Assembly (NCBI GenBank): GCA_902771935.1
Contig: CACXYM010000002.1
Span: 1-54,233, forward strand
Source: an uncultured Bacteroidales bacterium
GTDB lineage: Bacteria > Bacteroidota > Bacteroidia > Bacteroidales > Paludibacteraceae
DNA: 54,233 nt
Direction of reading: 5' to 3'
This document shows, in pieces, positions 17,376-25,529 of this stretch. A model generated the notes under the pieces. It was given only the letters and a program-made list of their open reading frames with translations, was not told the DNA's origin and made no database searches. The position numbers and the translations under genes were made by a program. Each line of letters begins with the position of its first letter. Positions within the stretch are counted from its first letter, which is position 1.

Positions 17376-18263
17376 ATGAAAAATATAGCTTTTATCATCA
17401 ACCCCATTTCAGGAGCTCAGTCTTCGTCGCGCAAGAAATTGCCGAAGCTGATTGACAAAGAGTTAGACCATAGTCAATGGTTACCGAACATCGTGTTTAC
17501 CGAATATGCCGGTCATGGAGTCGAGTTAGCACGTCAGTTTGCCGTGATGGGCTTTGAAGCCGTCGTCGCTGTCGGCGGTGATGGTACGGTGAACGAAGTG
17601 GCACGAGGTTTGCGCGACACTCAGACTGCTATGGGAATTATCCCGGTAGGTAGCGGCAATGGTTTTGCCCGTCATCTGCGTATTCCGATGAACCCAACCC
17701 GCGCCATTCAAATGCTTAATCACAGCGAACCGATTACTGTGGACTATGGTATGGCCAACGATAAGATGTTCGTAACCACATGCGGTGTAGGTTTTGATGC
17801 CCACATAGCAGACCGCTTTGCCGCAAGTGGAAAGCGAGGTTTTGCCACCTATTTACAGAACACGATTAAGGATGTCTTCTCCTATGAGCCGGAGACATAC
17901 CATATCGTAGGTGAAGATATCGACCTCACGCACAAAGCTTTCCTCATTACCTTCGCTAATGCCAACCAGTGGGGGAACGATGCCTTCATCGCTCCGCATG
18001 CCAGCATGCAGGACGGATTGATGGACATTTGCATCATGAGTTCATCAGCATTGCTAGGCGCTCCCGGTTTGGCTGTACGGCTCTTCACCAAGAGTATAAG
18101 TAGCAGCCTTTTTATGGATACGGTTAAGTCGCGCGATATCATGCTCTATCGAGAAAAGGAATCGCCCTTCCATATCGATGGTGACCCGGTGATAATGGAG
18201 AAAGATATACATATTCGCATTGTACCGGAAGGTCTGCACGTATTGGTGGAGAAACGTTTTTAA
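17376..18263 (+). CDS. Diacylglycerol kinase-like lipid kinase (DAGK catalytic domain, YegS/BmrU type)
   Basis: Phosphorylates a lipid alcohol such as diacylglycerol, probably at the inner face of the membrane. The nucleotide loop GGDGT is at 67-71, preceded by the N-terminal INPISG motif; GSGNGFARHL and GVGFDAHIA are further conserved blocks of the family, and DGxL appears as DGLMD. Length 295 is normal. I use the ATG at 17376 (MKNIAF) because the open frame upstream would require TTG and would lie nearer the promoter. It precedes dut by 10 bases. Confidence 0.9.
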   Translation: MKNIAFIINPISGAQSSSRKKLPKLIDKELDHSQWLPNIVFTEYAGHGVELARQFAVMGFEAVVAVGGDGTVNEVARGLRDTQTAMGIIPVGSGNGFARHLRIPMNPTRAIQMLNHSEPITVDYGMANDKMFVTTCGVGFDAHIADRFAASGKRGFATYLQNTIKDVFSYEPETYHIVGEDIDLTHKAFLITFANANQWGNDAFIAPHASMQDGLMDICIMSSSALLGAPGLAVRLFTKSISSSLFMDTVKSRDIMLYREKESPFHIDGDPVIMEKDIHIRIVPEGLHVLVEKRF

Positions 18264-18273
18264 TAGATAACTT

Positions 18274-18708
18274 ATGATTTTGAAAGTCGTTAATAAAAGC
18301 AGCAACCCGCTTCCAAAATATGAAAGCGAACAGGCAGCCGGTATGGATCTGCGTTGCAACATCAGCGAACCAATCATACTGCAACCGCTGGAACGTCGTC
18401 TTATTCCTACCGGATTATATATTCAGTTGCCGATTGGTTATGAGGCACAGATTCGTCCGCGTAGCGGATTGGCTTTGAAACGCGGTTTGACCGTTCTTAA
18501 CACGCCGGGAACGATTGATTCGGATTATCGCGGCGAAGTGGGCGTGATATTGATTAATCTGTCCGGCGAAGAGCAAACGATTGAACCGGGCGAGCGCGTT
18601 TGTCAAATGGTCATTGCGCGTCATGAGCACGCGGAAATTGAGTGCGTGGAAGTGCTCGACCAGACCGAACGCGGAGAAGGTGGTTTTGGACATAGTGGGA
18701 GAAAATAA
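18274..18708 (+). CDS. dut: dUTP diphosphatase
   Basis: Hydrolyses dUTP to dUMP and diphosphate, keeping uracil out of DNA and supplying thymidylate synthesis. The protein has 144 residues, the normal trimeric length. All five motifs are visible: [15 protein letters not shown], the catalytic [21 protein letters not shown], and the glycine-rich C-terminal arm [11 protein letters not shown] that closes over the substrate. It stands between the lipid kinase gene and a TPR protein gene whose start is made of a 7-bp repeat. Confidence 0.96.
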   Translation: MILKVVNKSSNPLPKYESEQAAGMDLRCNISEPIILQPLERRLIPTGLYIQLPIGYEAQIRPRSGLALKRGLTVLNTPGTIDSDYRGEVGVILINLSGEEQTIEPGERVCQMVIARHEHAEIECVEVLDQTERGEGGFGHSGRK

Positions 18709-18709
18709 A

Positions 18710-18737
18710 GGTTATGGGTTATCGGTTACGGGTTATA
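18710..18737. repeat. Four heptamers GGTTAYN spanning the start codon of a TPR gene
   Basis: Four consecutive 7-bp units of the form GGTTAYN. The first contains the ATG of the next gene, and the array encodes its first residues MGYRLRVI. Confidence 0.85.
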
Positions 18738-19739
18738 GGATTATTGTTGCTGGTATGCAGCGTGAGTCTGTTTGCCAAGCCGAAAGAAAAGCAGGCTATG
18801 ACGGTGGAGCAGGAGCAGCAGTTCCTATACTATTTCTATGCGGCACGGCATGCGATTGAACAAGAAGATTATGCCCGAGCATATGTACTACTGAACTTCT
18901 GCCATGAAATCAATCCGAACGATGCATTCGTCAATGACCATATAGGTGTCTTGCTCTCCAGTTGCGAACAAAAAGATGCTGCCGACGAGTACTTTGCTAA
19001 AGCCTACGAGACTTCACCTTCTGAATGTAACGAGCACTATCTTGATTATCTACTGGGCAAAGAACAATGGAAAAAGGCCCTTAAGGTGCAGAACCAAGTG
19101 GATGCTCTCAATGGCTACAACGCCAACAGTGCGCTGAATAGATACCGCATTTATTTGGGTTTGAACAAAGGCAAACAAGCTGTAGCCGAGATTGATCGTT
19201 ATTTAGAACAAGATCCGGAGTCCATCAATTTTCTGCTTTTCCGAGCTGATATACACGTGCATCTGGGTGAAGACCAGCAGGTGTTTGATATCTCGCAGCG
19301 GATAAAGAAACTGCTGCCGCTGTCCGTCGCCGAATACGAGTTGATTAAGAACGTGAAATACTGCGCGTACTACATCAGCCATCTCGTCACCTTCGATGCC
19401 GACTCGCTCGTGAGTATTGGTCAACTGGAGAAGGCGTACATGAACTACGAGATAGCGATGTACCTGTGGCCGAAGAACTTGACAGCCGTCAATAACTACG
19501 CCTATTCAATGGCTACGCACGGAGGTGATTTGTCTCGCGCGGAGAAGATGAGTGCCTCCACGATTCAGGCGGAACCCGACAATGCTGTCTTCCTCGATAC
19601 CTACGCGTGGATACTGCACTTGAAAGGACAAAACACGCTGGCGGAGTTCTACCTCAAAAAAGCACTGGACAATGCGCATCACGATGAAGTGAAAGAAGTG
19701 GTCATAGAACATTTGAAAGAGGTGAAAGGGGAACAATAG
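18714..19739 (+). CDS. Exported tetratricopeptide-repeat protein
   Basis: A protein of 341 residues. The signal peptide is MGYRLRVIGLLLLVCSVSLFA, its basic N-region encoded by a 7-bp tandem repeat. TPR-like helix pairs follow: YARAYVLLNFCHEINPNDAF, DAADEYFAKAYETSPS, and near the end AEKMSASTIQAEPDNAVFLDTYAWILHLKGQ. The same gene order dut - TPR - DUF4292 - EnvC is, to my knowledge, common in Bacteroidales, so it likely works in envelope biogenesis or cell division with them. No enzymatic motif is seen. Confidence 0.8.
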   Translation: MGYRLRVIGLLLLVCSVSLFAKPKEKQAMTVEQEQQFLYYFYAARHAIEQEDYARAYVLLNFCHEINPNDAFVNDHIGVLLSSCEQKDAADEYFAKAYETSPSECNEHYLDYLLGKEQWKKALKVQNQVDALNGYNANSALNRYRIYLGLNKGKQAVAEIDRYLEQDPESINFLLFRADIHVHLGEDQQVFDISQRIKKLLPLSVAEYELIKNVKYCAYYISHLVTFDADSLVSIGQLEKAYMNYEIAMYLWPKNLTAVNNYAYSMATHGGDLSRAEKMSASTIQAEPDNAVFLDTYAWILHLKGQNTLAEFYLKKALDNAHHDEVKEVVIEHLKEVKGEQ

Positions 19740-19748
19740 GGTGAATAG

Positions 19749-20276
19749 ATGAAAGGTGAAAGGTATATCATATTACTTCTGGTGGTGGCATTATTATGCG
19801 GGTGCGCCACAGGTCGTCGGACTACCAAACGAACGACTTGGCAAACGGCACAGGCCACCAACTGCATTGCGACAGCCACAATGGACTCGATGCAATACAC
19901 AATAGGTTGCAGCATGCACGTTGTACGTGACTCCATCATCATCCTTGTGGTACGACCGATGATGAACATCGAGATGGGGCGATTCGAGATAACCCCGAAA
20001 GAGGTGGTGGCTATTGACAAAATCAATCGGCAATACACCAAGTCAATTATCTCCAAAAACACTCCTATTGTACCACGCATACGTTGGAACGACCTGCAGT
20101 CTTTTGCCGCTGGGGAAAAAGCGCAGAAAGGGGATAAGGTCACACTCACCTACTCCTACAAAGGTCACTTGGTGCGGCTCGACATGACCTATGGCGATAT
20201 CGTGTATGACACGCCGATGGGTATACGGAGACTGAATGTGGACAAATACAAATACGTAGATACTTTTTTTGAATGA
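19749..20276 (+). CDS. DUF4292-like lipoprotein, short form
   Basis: A protein of 175 residues with lipobox LLCGC, Cys18 as the lipidated residue. The body matches the Bacteroidales family placed directly before EnvC (DUF4292), which has a LolA/LolB-like lipoprotein-carrier look: DSMQYTIGCSMHVVRDSIIILVVRPMM and later KVTLTYSYKGHLVRLDMTYGDI. Family members I recall are longer, about 250 residues, so this is a shortened version. The stop overlaps the EnvC start by 4 bases (ATGA), so they are translationally coupled. Confidence 0.65.
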   Translation: MKGERYIILLLVVALLCGCATGRRTTKRTTWQTAQATNCIATATMDSMQYTIGCSMHVVRDSIIILVVRPMMNIEMGRFEITPKEVVAIDKINRQYTKSIISKNTPIVPRIRWNDLQSFAAGEKAQKGDKVTLTYSYKGHLVRLDMTYGDIVYDTPMGIRRLNVDKYKYVDTFFE

Positions 20277-21451
20277 GACGGATACTGACATATTGTTTTA
20301 TTGTGCTGCTTTCCTGCAGTTTGTTTGCTGCCGATAATACAGTCAAGAATCTGCAGAAACAACAACGTCAACTCAAACAAGAAATGGAGCAGACCAATAA
20401 AATGCTCAAACAGACCAAGAAAAACGAAACGGCTACGGTGACCAAACTGCAGTTGATTAATCAGAATATCGCTACGCAAAAGAAACTGATTAACAGTTTG
20501 GGCAAAGAGATCACGTCTATAGACGATGAGATGAAGGAGCTGAGTCGTCGTCGGGATACGCTGGAACAAACGCTGAGTGATTTAAAGGACGATTACGCAC
20601 GCATTGTGCGCGAGTCACATTATGCCCGCCTACAGCAGTCGCCATTACTCTTTCTGCTCTCCTCCAAAAGTTTTCAGCAATTGGTACGTCGTGTGCGTTA
20701 TCTGCAACTTTTTGCACAATACCGACATGAGCAAGTAGCCCGTATAGAAGGGGTAAAAACCGAGATTAATACACAGAACGACAAACTGGCACAACATAAA
20801 ACCGATAAACAGAAAGTGCTCAAAACACAGAAACGCGAACAAGAAGCTTTGGCGCGTGACGAGCGCAAACAGCAACAAATGCTCAAGGACCTGCAAAAGA
20901 AAGAGAAAGAGCTTACCGCTCAACTCAAAAAACAGCAGAAGAAAGTGGATGATCTTAACAAGAAGATTACAGCTACAATCGAGAAACAAGCCAAAGAGCA
21001 GGCTAAGGTAGCGCTGACCAAAGAGCAACAATTACTTTCGGGTAATTTCGAGCAGAACAAAGGTCGCTTGCCTTGGCCGGTGGAAAAAGGATTTATTAGT
21101 GGACAATTCGGCAAACACCAACACCCCGTCTATAAGGATGTGACGATTGACAACAAGGGTATTTATCTGCAAACAACTGCCGGACAAGGAGCACGCGCCG
21201 TATTTGAAGGACAAGTGACCTCGTGCTTCCTCATGAACGGCTCCTACGCGGTCATTGTAGCGCACGGAAACTATCGCTCTGTTTATGCCGGACTCAGTCG
21301 GTTGAATGTCAAACAGGGTGACAAGGTGGTGGCAAAGCAGAAAATAGGCACCATCTTCTCCGACCCCGAACAGGATAACAAAACGGAACTTTTCTTCCAG
21401 ATTTGGAAGGACAAAACAATACTGAACCCAAGTTCATGGCTTGCTAAATAA
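20273..21451 (+). CDS. envC: EnvC-like murein hydrolase activator with degenerate LytM domain
   Basis: A periplasmic protein of 392 residues. After a signal peptide (ends SLFAA) comes a long coiled coil (about 22-255, rich in Lys, Gln and Glu), then a LytM/M23 domain (about 262-392). In active M23 peptidases zinc is bound by HxxxD and HxH. Here those places read TIDNKGIYL and SVYAGLSRL, so the ligands are missing. That is also true of E. coli EnvC, which activates amidases rather than cutting wall itself, and the same role in daughter-cell separation is inferred. An FKBP lipoprotein gene follows within 8 bases. Confidence 0.88.
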   Translation: MRRILTYCFIVLLSCSLFAADNTVKNLQKQQRQLKQEMEQTNKMLKQTKKNETATVTKLQLINQNIATQKKLINSLGKEITSIDDEMKELSRRRDTLEQTLSDLKDDYARIVRESHYARLQQSPLLFLLSSKSFQQLVRRVRYLQLFAQYRHEQVARIEGVKTEINTQNDKLAQHKTDKQKVLKTQKREQEALARDERKQQQMLKDLQKKEKELTAQLKKQQKKVDDLNKKITATIEKQAKEQAKVALTKEQQLLSGNFEQNKGRLPWPVEKGFISGQFGKHQHPVYKDVTIDNKGIYLQTTAGQGARAVFEGQVTSCFLMNGSYAVIVAHGNYRSVYAGLSRLNVKQGDKVVAKQKIGTIFSDPEQDNKTELFFQIWKDKTILNPSSWLAK

Positions 21452-21458
21452 GATGTAT

Positions 21459-21932
21459 ATGAAAAAAATAATGTATTCCCTATTGTTCGTTGCACTGCTG
21501 GTACTTGGCACTTCCTCGTGCAAGAAAACCGATTGGCTGAACTGGAAAGCGCAAAACCAATTGTGGCTCGAGCAGAATAAAAACAAACCGGATGTGCATG
21601 TAACATCCTCCGGCTTGCAGTATAAGATTATTGCGGATCCTAATCCGTACGATGCACGTCCGTCAGCTAGTAACATCATTACCTGCACTTACACCGGACA
21701 TCTCATTAACGGCGCACAGTTCGAAGGTGGCACGAATATGTTTGCTGTCAATACACTTATTGCCGGTTTTGCCGAAGGCATCAAAAAAATTCATACCAAT
21801 GGAGATATCATCCTCTATGTTCCTTACGAATTGGGCTATGTAGATGAAGCACAGGGAACGGAAGGCAATATGTCCTATATTCCGCCCTATTCTACTCTAA
21901 TCTTTACCATCCATTTAGATGCGGTTCAATAA
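21459..21932 (+). CDS. FKBP-type peptidyl-prolyl isomerase, lipoprotein
   Basis: Prolyl isomerase on the periplasmic side of a membrane, helping exported proteins fold. The lipobox LGTSSC gives lipidation at the cysteine followed by KK. The FKBP domain occupies about residues 45-157: VHVTSSGLQYKII, then YTGHLINGAQFEG (YTG and FxS/FEG region), VIAGFAEG-type stretch LIAGFAEGIKKI, and the end YIPPYSTLIFTIHLDAVQ. I chose the ATG at 21459 (MKKIMYS); one two codons upstream (21453) is also possible. The next gene starts inside its last codons. Confidence 0.87.
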   Translation: MKKIMYSLLFVALLVLGTSSCKKTDWLNWKAQNQLWLEQNKNKPDVHVTSSGLQYKIIADPNPYDARPSASNIITCTYTGHLINGAQFEGGTNMFAVNTLIAGFAEGIKKIHTNGDIILYVPYELGYVDEAQGTEGNMSYIPPYSTLIFTIHLDAVQ

Positions 21933-22401
21933 AACAATTATAGGGCTTTTGTTATGCGTTGTGACACTCGTCTCGTGCGAGAATACGACACTCACTTCTG
22001 CTGTTCCTAATGCTCCTGTGCAACTGGTTATCAATACAGAAGCGGGCGAATATGTGCACTTCATAACAGCTAACATTGGCGAGAACATAATCGTTGACGG
22101 CGGAGGCTATCATTACCACAATAAAACCCTGCCGTTGACAAATATTGATTATTACGGCTATGCGGGAGTTATTATTTACATTACACATGACCAACAATAT
22201 GCGGCGTTTGATCTCTGTTGTCCACATTGTATAAAACGCGAACCGTGCTACTTGGACGGATTCTATATGGTATGTCCGCGGTGTGGAGAGAAATACGATA
22301 TCTCACATGGTTACGGTACACCCACACAATCAATCAGCAAAGAAGCTCTGCGCAAATATTCGACTATTTATTCCAACCATCGTTTGACGGTGCGTAACTG
22401 A
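21919..22401 (+). CDS. Rieske-like lipoprotein with two CPxC motifs
   Basis: A protein of 160 residues. Lipobox TLVSC; lipidated Cys20. The second half has CCPHC (about 98-102) and CPRCGEKYDISHGYGTP, a pattern known from Bacteroidales lipoproteins with a Rieske-like fold. True Rieske proteins bind a 2Fe-2S cluster with two Cys and two His (CxH and CxxH); here all visible pairs are CxxC, so a metal site such as zinc is more likely than a redox cluster. The start overlaps the FKBP gene by 14 bases, so it is in the same transcript. Function unknown. Confidence 0.65.
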   Translation: MRFNKTIIGLLLCVVTLVSCENTTLTSAVPNAPVQLVINTEAGEYVHFITANIGENIIVDGGGYHYHNKTLPLTNIDYYGYAGVIIYITHDQQYAAFDLCCPHCIKREPCYLDGFYMVCPRCGEKYDISHGYGTPTQSISKEALRKYSTIYSNHRLTVRN

Positions 22402-22402
22402 T

Positions 22403-22882
22403 ATGAATAATCTCACACCTATTGGAACGATTCGCAAGACTCACGGCACAAACGGAGAACTGCAGGCTCTGATGAATAGTGACCTCTTTGTGGATTCAGA
22501 CCCAGAATTTATCATTTTAGAGATAGATGCAATTAATGTACCATTCCGCGTACTTGAATGGCGCAGTAAGGGGGACGATGTATTACTGCGACTCAGAGGT
22601 GTGAATACCGAACAGGCTGCAAACCGATTAGTCGGTGCACCGGTCTTTATGGAAAATGCGGCAGAACAAGGGGATACGATAATGACGTGGCAAGACTTGG
22701 TTGGTTTGCGCGTCGTAGATGACGAACAAGGAGAACAGGGTGCGATTGATAGTGTAGATGAATCCACAGCTAATACGCTGCTTTTCCTCGATAACGGACG
22801 AGTGCTTCCTATTCATGAAGATTTCATTGTCGCAATAGATGACACAACGCTAACCACTCACTATACCTTTCTTGTTCAATGA
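22403..22882 (+). CDS. rimM: Ribosome maturation factor RimM
   Basis: Assists assembly of the 30S ribosomal subunit head, acting with protein S19. The N-terminal RimM barrel (about 1-80) begins with IGTIRKTHGTNGELQAL, the usual signature, and contains VLLRLRGVNTEQAANRLVG. A PRC-barrel-like second half follows (about 90-159; WQDLVGLRVVDDEQG, LLFLDNGRVLPIHEDFIV). At 159 residues it is normal. It lies one base after the Rieske-like gene and overlaps the methylase gene downstream by 4 bases, forming a ribosome/RNA subset in the run. Confidence 0.88.
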   Translation: MNNLTPIGTIRKTHGTNGELQALMNSDLFVDSDPEFIILEIDAINVPFRVLEWRSKGDDVLLRLRGVNTEQAANRLVGAPVFMENAAEQGDTIMTWQDLVGLRVVDDEQGEQGAIDSVDESTANTLLFLDNGRVLPIHEDFIVAIDDTTLTTHYTFLVQ

Positions 22883-23409
22883 AGAAAACAACCGCCGAAA
22901 TGAATCGACTGACTGTCGAACAGTTCCACCAAACTCCGAAAGTACCATTAGTGGTAGTGCTCGATAATATTCGCTCTCAGCATAATGTAGGCGCTGTTTT
23001 TCGTACGGCCGACGCCTTTTGCTTACAGGGTGTATATCTGTGCGGTATATGCTGCTGCCCGCCGAATGACGAGATTCATAAAACGGCTCTTGGAGCAGAA
23101 TTGTCAGTCGATTGGCATTATTTTGCGGATACGCTGGAGGCTGTTCATACGCTTCAATCGGAAGGTTATACGGTGTATGCCATTGAGCAAGCGCATGATT
23201 CGATAACGCTGGATGAAGCCGTTTGCCAACTTCAAAAACAGAAAGTGGCTGTCGTTCTTGGTCACGAAGTGTTCGGCGTACAACAAGAAGTGGTAGACGC
23301 CTGCGATGCGTGCGTGGAGATACCACAATACGGCACGAAACATAGCCTTAATGTGTCCGTCACCGCCGGTATCGTATTATATCAATTTGCTAATGCTTTG
23401 CGTAGATGA
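22879..23409 (+). CDS. TrmH/SpoU-family RNA 2'-O-methyltransferase
   Basis: SAM-dependent ribose methylase with a knotted (SPOUT) fold, 176 residues. Motif 1 is DNIRSQHNVGAVFRTADAF (Asn/Arg involved in catalysis), motif 2 VVLGHEVFGVQ and motif 3 IPQYGTKHSLNVSVTAGIVLY, the SAM-binding knot. In motif 2 most relatives have GxExxG with Asn or Ser before Glu; here it is GHEVFG. No N-terminal substrate-binding domain is present, so the RNA target (tRNA or rRNA) cannot be told. It overlaps rimM and the U32 gene by 4 bases each. Confidence 0.88.
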   Translation: MKKTTAEMNRLTVEQFHQTPKVPLVVVLDNIRSQHNVGAVFRTADAFCLQGVYLCGICCCPPNDEIHKTALGAELSVDWHYFADTLEAVHTLQSEGYTVYAIEQAHDSITLDEAVCQLQKQKVAVVLGHEVFGVQQEVVDACDACVEIPQYGTKHSLNVSVTAGIVLYQFANALRR

Positions 23410-25109
23410 TTCTCTTATCTCCTGCCAAGAATATTGAAACGGCTAAAGCGGCTATTCAAGCCGGAGCAGATGCCGTATATATCGGCGCTCCGCGTTTTGG
23501 CGCTCGTGTGGCAGCTGGCAATAGTTTGGAGGATATAGCGCAACTCGTGCGATACGCACACGCTTTTGGTGTAGAAGTGCACGTGACACTCAATACACTA
23601 TTAAATGAGGACGAATACACACAAGCGTTGGACTTGGTTGAGCAGCTATACGCTATTGATATCGATGCATTACTTATTCAAGATCTTCGACTCGCAGCCG
23701 AGACGCACTCGAGACTTCCCCAACTCACCTTGCATGCTTCAACGCAGTGTGATAATCGTACCGCGGAACAGGTAGCGAAATTGCGCGATATGGGATTTAA
23801 GCAAGTGGTTCTGGCGCGCGAACTATCTATTGACGAGATAGCGGCAATTCATCAAGCCGTGCCGGATATAAAACTCGAGGCCTTCGTGCATGGCGCATTA
23901 TGTGTGTCGTATTCGGGCAAATGTTATATATCAGAGGTTCTGATGAATCGCTCTGCTAATCGCGGTTGTTGCGCGCAACTGTGCCGAGCACGATACGACC
24001 TCTTGGATGCGGAAGGCAACGAGATAGTGGACGATAAGGGACAACCTGTTCATCAACGTTACCTGCTTTCTTTGCAAGATATGGACCGTTCGGCATATCT
24101 GCAGGAACTGATTAATGCCGGCGTTACCACCTTCAAGATTGAAGGCCGACTCAAAGACGAAACCTATGTGGCCAATGTTACGGCCTATTATCGCCAACGT
24201 CTGGACGCCATATTAGGAGAAAATAAACAATTGTTTATTCGCGGACAGCAACCGGATGTCACAAAAACCTTTCATCGCGGCGCAACGGATTATTTCCTAC
24301 ACACTCGTACTCGTCCGATGGCTAACTGGGATACGCCTAAGTCCACCGGCGAATATATCGGCGAAGTTCTTTCAGCTCATCAGAACACGCTTAACATACG
24401 CTTAACAGAGGCTGTAGAACTGCATAATGGTGATGGTCTGACTGTGGGCGACGAGGGATGCTATGTCAATGCCGTTCAAGGCAACACAATAAAGATTAAT
24501 AAATCACTTGTCCTGCCGCAAGGTGTCACCAAGTTATATCGCAACTTCGACAACGTCTATTTGCATAATATGCACTATGAGCGACGCGTACCAGTGGAAG
24601 TGGTCTTCACAATTACCGATACATCTTGCAAATTGACCTATATCCCCACGGATACGCGGCTTCAACCTTTGATGCACGAGTTCGAAACATCGTTTGAGCC
24701 GGCCACCAACTCAGAGCGCGCCTTGCAGACTATTGAACAACAAGTGACAAAACTGGGTGACACCATATATACAACGCACTCATTTAAGATTGTCAATACA
24801 CGCATAGATGGACAAGTGCCATTTATTCCGATTGCTCAACTGAATGCTATGCGGCGTGAAACGATTCCTTCCTACGATTGCCATAGTACTCATGCGGTTG
24901 AGTCGGCTCAATATCTAACGAATAACCAACGAATATCTAACGCTCCTGCGGAGTTAATGACTTGTCGGTATTGCATTTTGTTTGAGATGGGACATTGCCG
25001 TAAAGTGGCTCCGTTGGCTAAAGAGCCGAAAGCCATTAGACTACAAAACGGCACAGTTCTGCAACTGCATTTCAACTGTTCGCGATGCGAAATGACTGTT
25101 ACGCGTTGA
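23406..25109 (+). CDS. U32-family protein (YegQ/RlhA/TrhP type)
   Basis: A protein of 567 residues. The U32 N-terminal domain starts LLSPAKNIETAKAAIQAGADAVYIGAPRFGAR and the signature VHGALCVSYSGKCYISEVL...NRGCCAQLCRARY (about 157-200) carries the conserved cysteines; a fourth Cys-rich block CRYCILFEMGHCRK lies near the C-terminus. Annotated as peptidases, U32 members in E. coli (RlhA, TrhP) instead serve prephenate-dependent hydroxylation of rRNA or tRNA, and the position beside a methylase and rimM fits RNA modification better than proteolysis. Which RNA is modified is open. Confidence 0.88.
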   Translation: MILLSPAKNIETAKAAIQAGADAVYIGAPRFGARVAAGNSLEDIAQLVRYAHAFGVEVHVTLNTLLNEDEYTQALDLVEQLYAIDIDALLIQDLRLAAETHSRLPQLTLHASTQCDNRTAEQVAKLRDMGFKQVVLARELSIDEIAAIHQAVPDIKLEAFVHGALCVSYSGKCYISEVLMNRSANRGCCAQLCRARYDLLDAEGNEIVDDKGQPVHQRYLLSLQDMDRSAYLQELINAGVTTFKIEGRLKDETYVANVTAYYRQRLDAILGENKQLFIRGQQPDVTKTFHRGATDYFLHTRTRPMANWDTPKSTGEYIGEVLSAHQNTLNIRLTEAVELHNGDGLTVGDEGCYVNAVQGNTIKINKSLVLPQGVTKLYRNFDNVYLHNMHYERRVPVEVVFTITDTSCKLTYIPTDTRLQPLMHEFETSFEPATNSERALQTIEQQVTKLGDTIYTTHSFKIVNTRIDGQVPFIPIAQLNAMRRETIPSYDCHSTHAVESAQYLTNNQRISNAPAELMTCRYCILFEMGHCRKVAPLAKEPKAIRLQNGTVLQLHFNCSRCEMTVTR

Positions 25110-25113
25110 AAAA

Positions 25114-25145
25114 TTTGCATATATCAAAAAAAAGTCGTACTTTTG
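25114..25145 (+). promoter_or_regulatory. Promoter of rsfS-ftsH
   Basis: TTTG (25114-25117), 20 bases, TACTTTTG (25138-25145), beginning 4 bases after the U32 stop codon. The TTTGCATATATC flank is identical to that of the promoter at 43798. Confidence 0.82.
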
Positions 25146-25164
25146 CAGCCAAATTATAAACTAT

Positions 25165-25527
25165 ATGAAAGAAATAACAACTAAAAAACTCGTTGAGACC
25201 ATTATTGAGGGTATCCAAAATCGCAAAGGACAACGTATTGTTTCTATCGACCTGCGCAAAGTGAAAGAAGCGCCGGTGGAATATATGATTGTTGCCGAAG
25301 GCACTTCCAACACACAAGTAAGCGCTATTGCGGATGAGGTAGATGATTTTGTTCGCACCACAACTCATGTGCACCCGCTGGCTGTTGCCGGACAAGAGAA
25401 TGCAGAGTGGATAGCAATGGACTATGGCACGGTATTTGTACATATCATGCAACGCGGACCACGTGCATTCTATGATATTGAGAACCTTTGGTCCGACGGG
25501 AAAATAACAGAAATAGCAGATATTTAA
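25165..25527 (+). CDS. rsfS: Ribosomal silencing factor RsfS
   Basis: Binds L14 of the 50S subunit and blocks subunit joining when nutrients are short. The protein has 120 residues. Conserved stretches: ALEDKKAxDIxxLD-type region IVSIDLRKVKEAPVEYMIVAEGTSNTQVSAIADEV, then EWIAMDYGTVFVHIMQ near the C-terminus, typical of the family. It has its own promoter, and ftsH begins 2 bases after its stop; rsfS-ftsH order is common in Bacteroidales. Confidence 0.93.
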   Translation: MKEITTKKLVETIIEGIQNRKGQRIVSIDLRKVKEAPVEYMIVAEGTSNTQVSAIADEVDDFVRTTTHVHPLAVAGQENAEWIAMDYGTVFVHIMQRGPRAFYDIENLWSDGKITEIADI

Positions 25528-25529
25528 CT

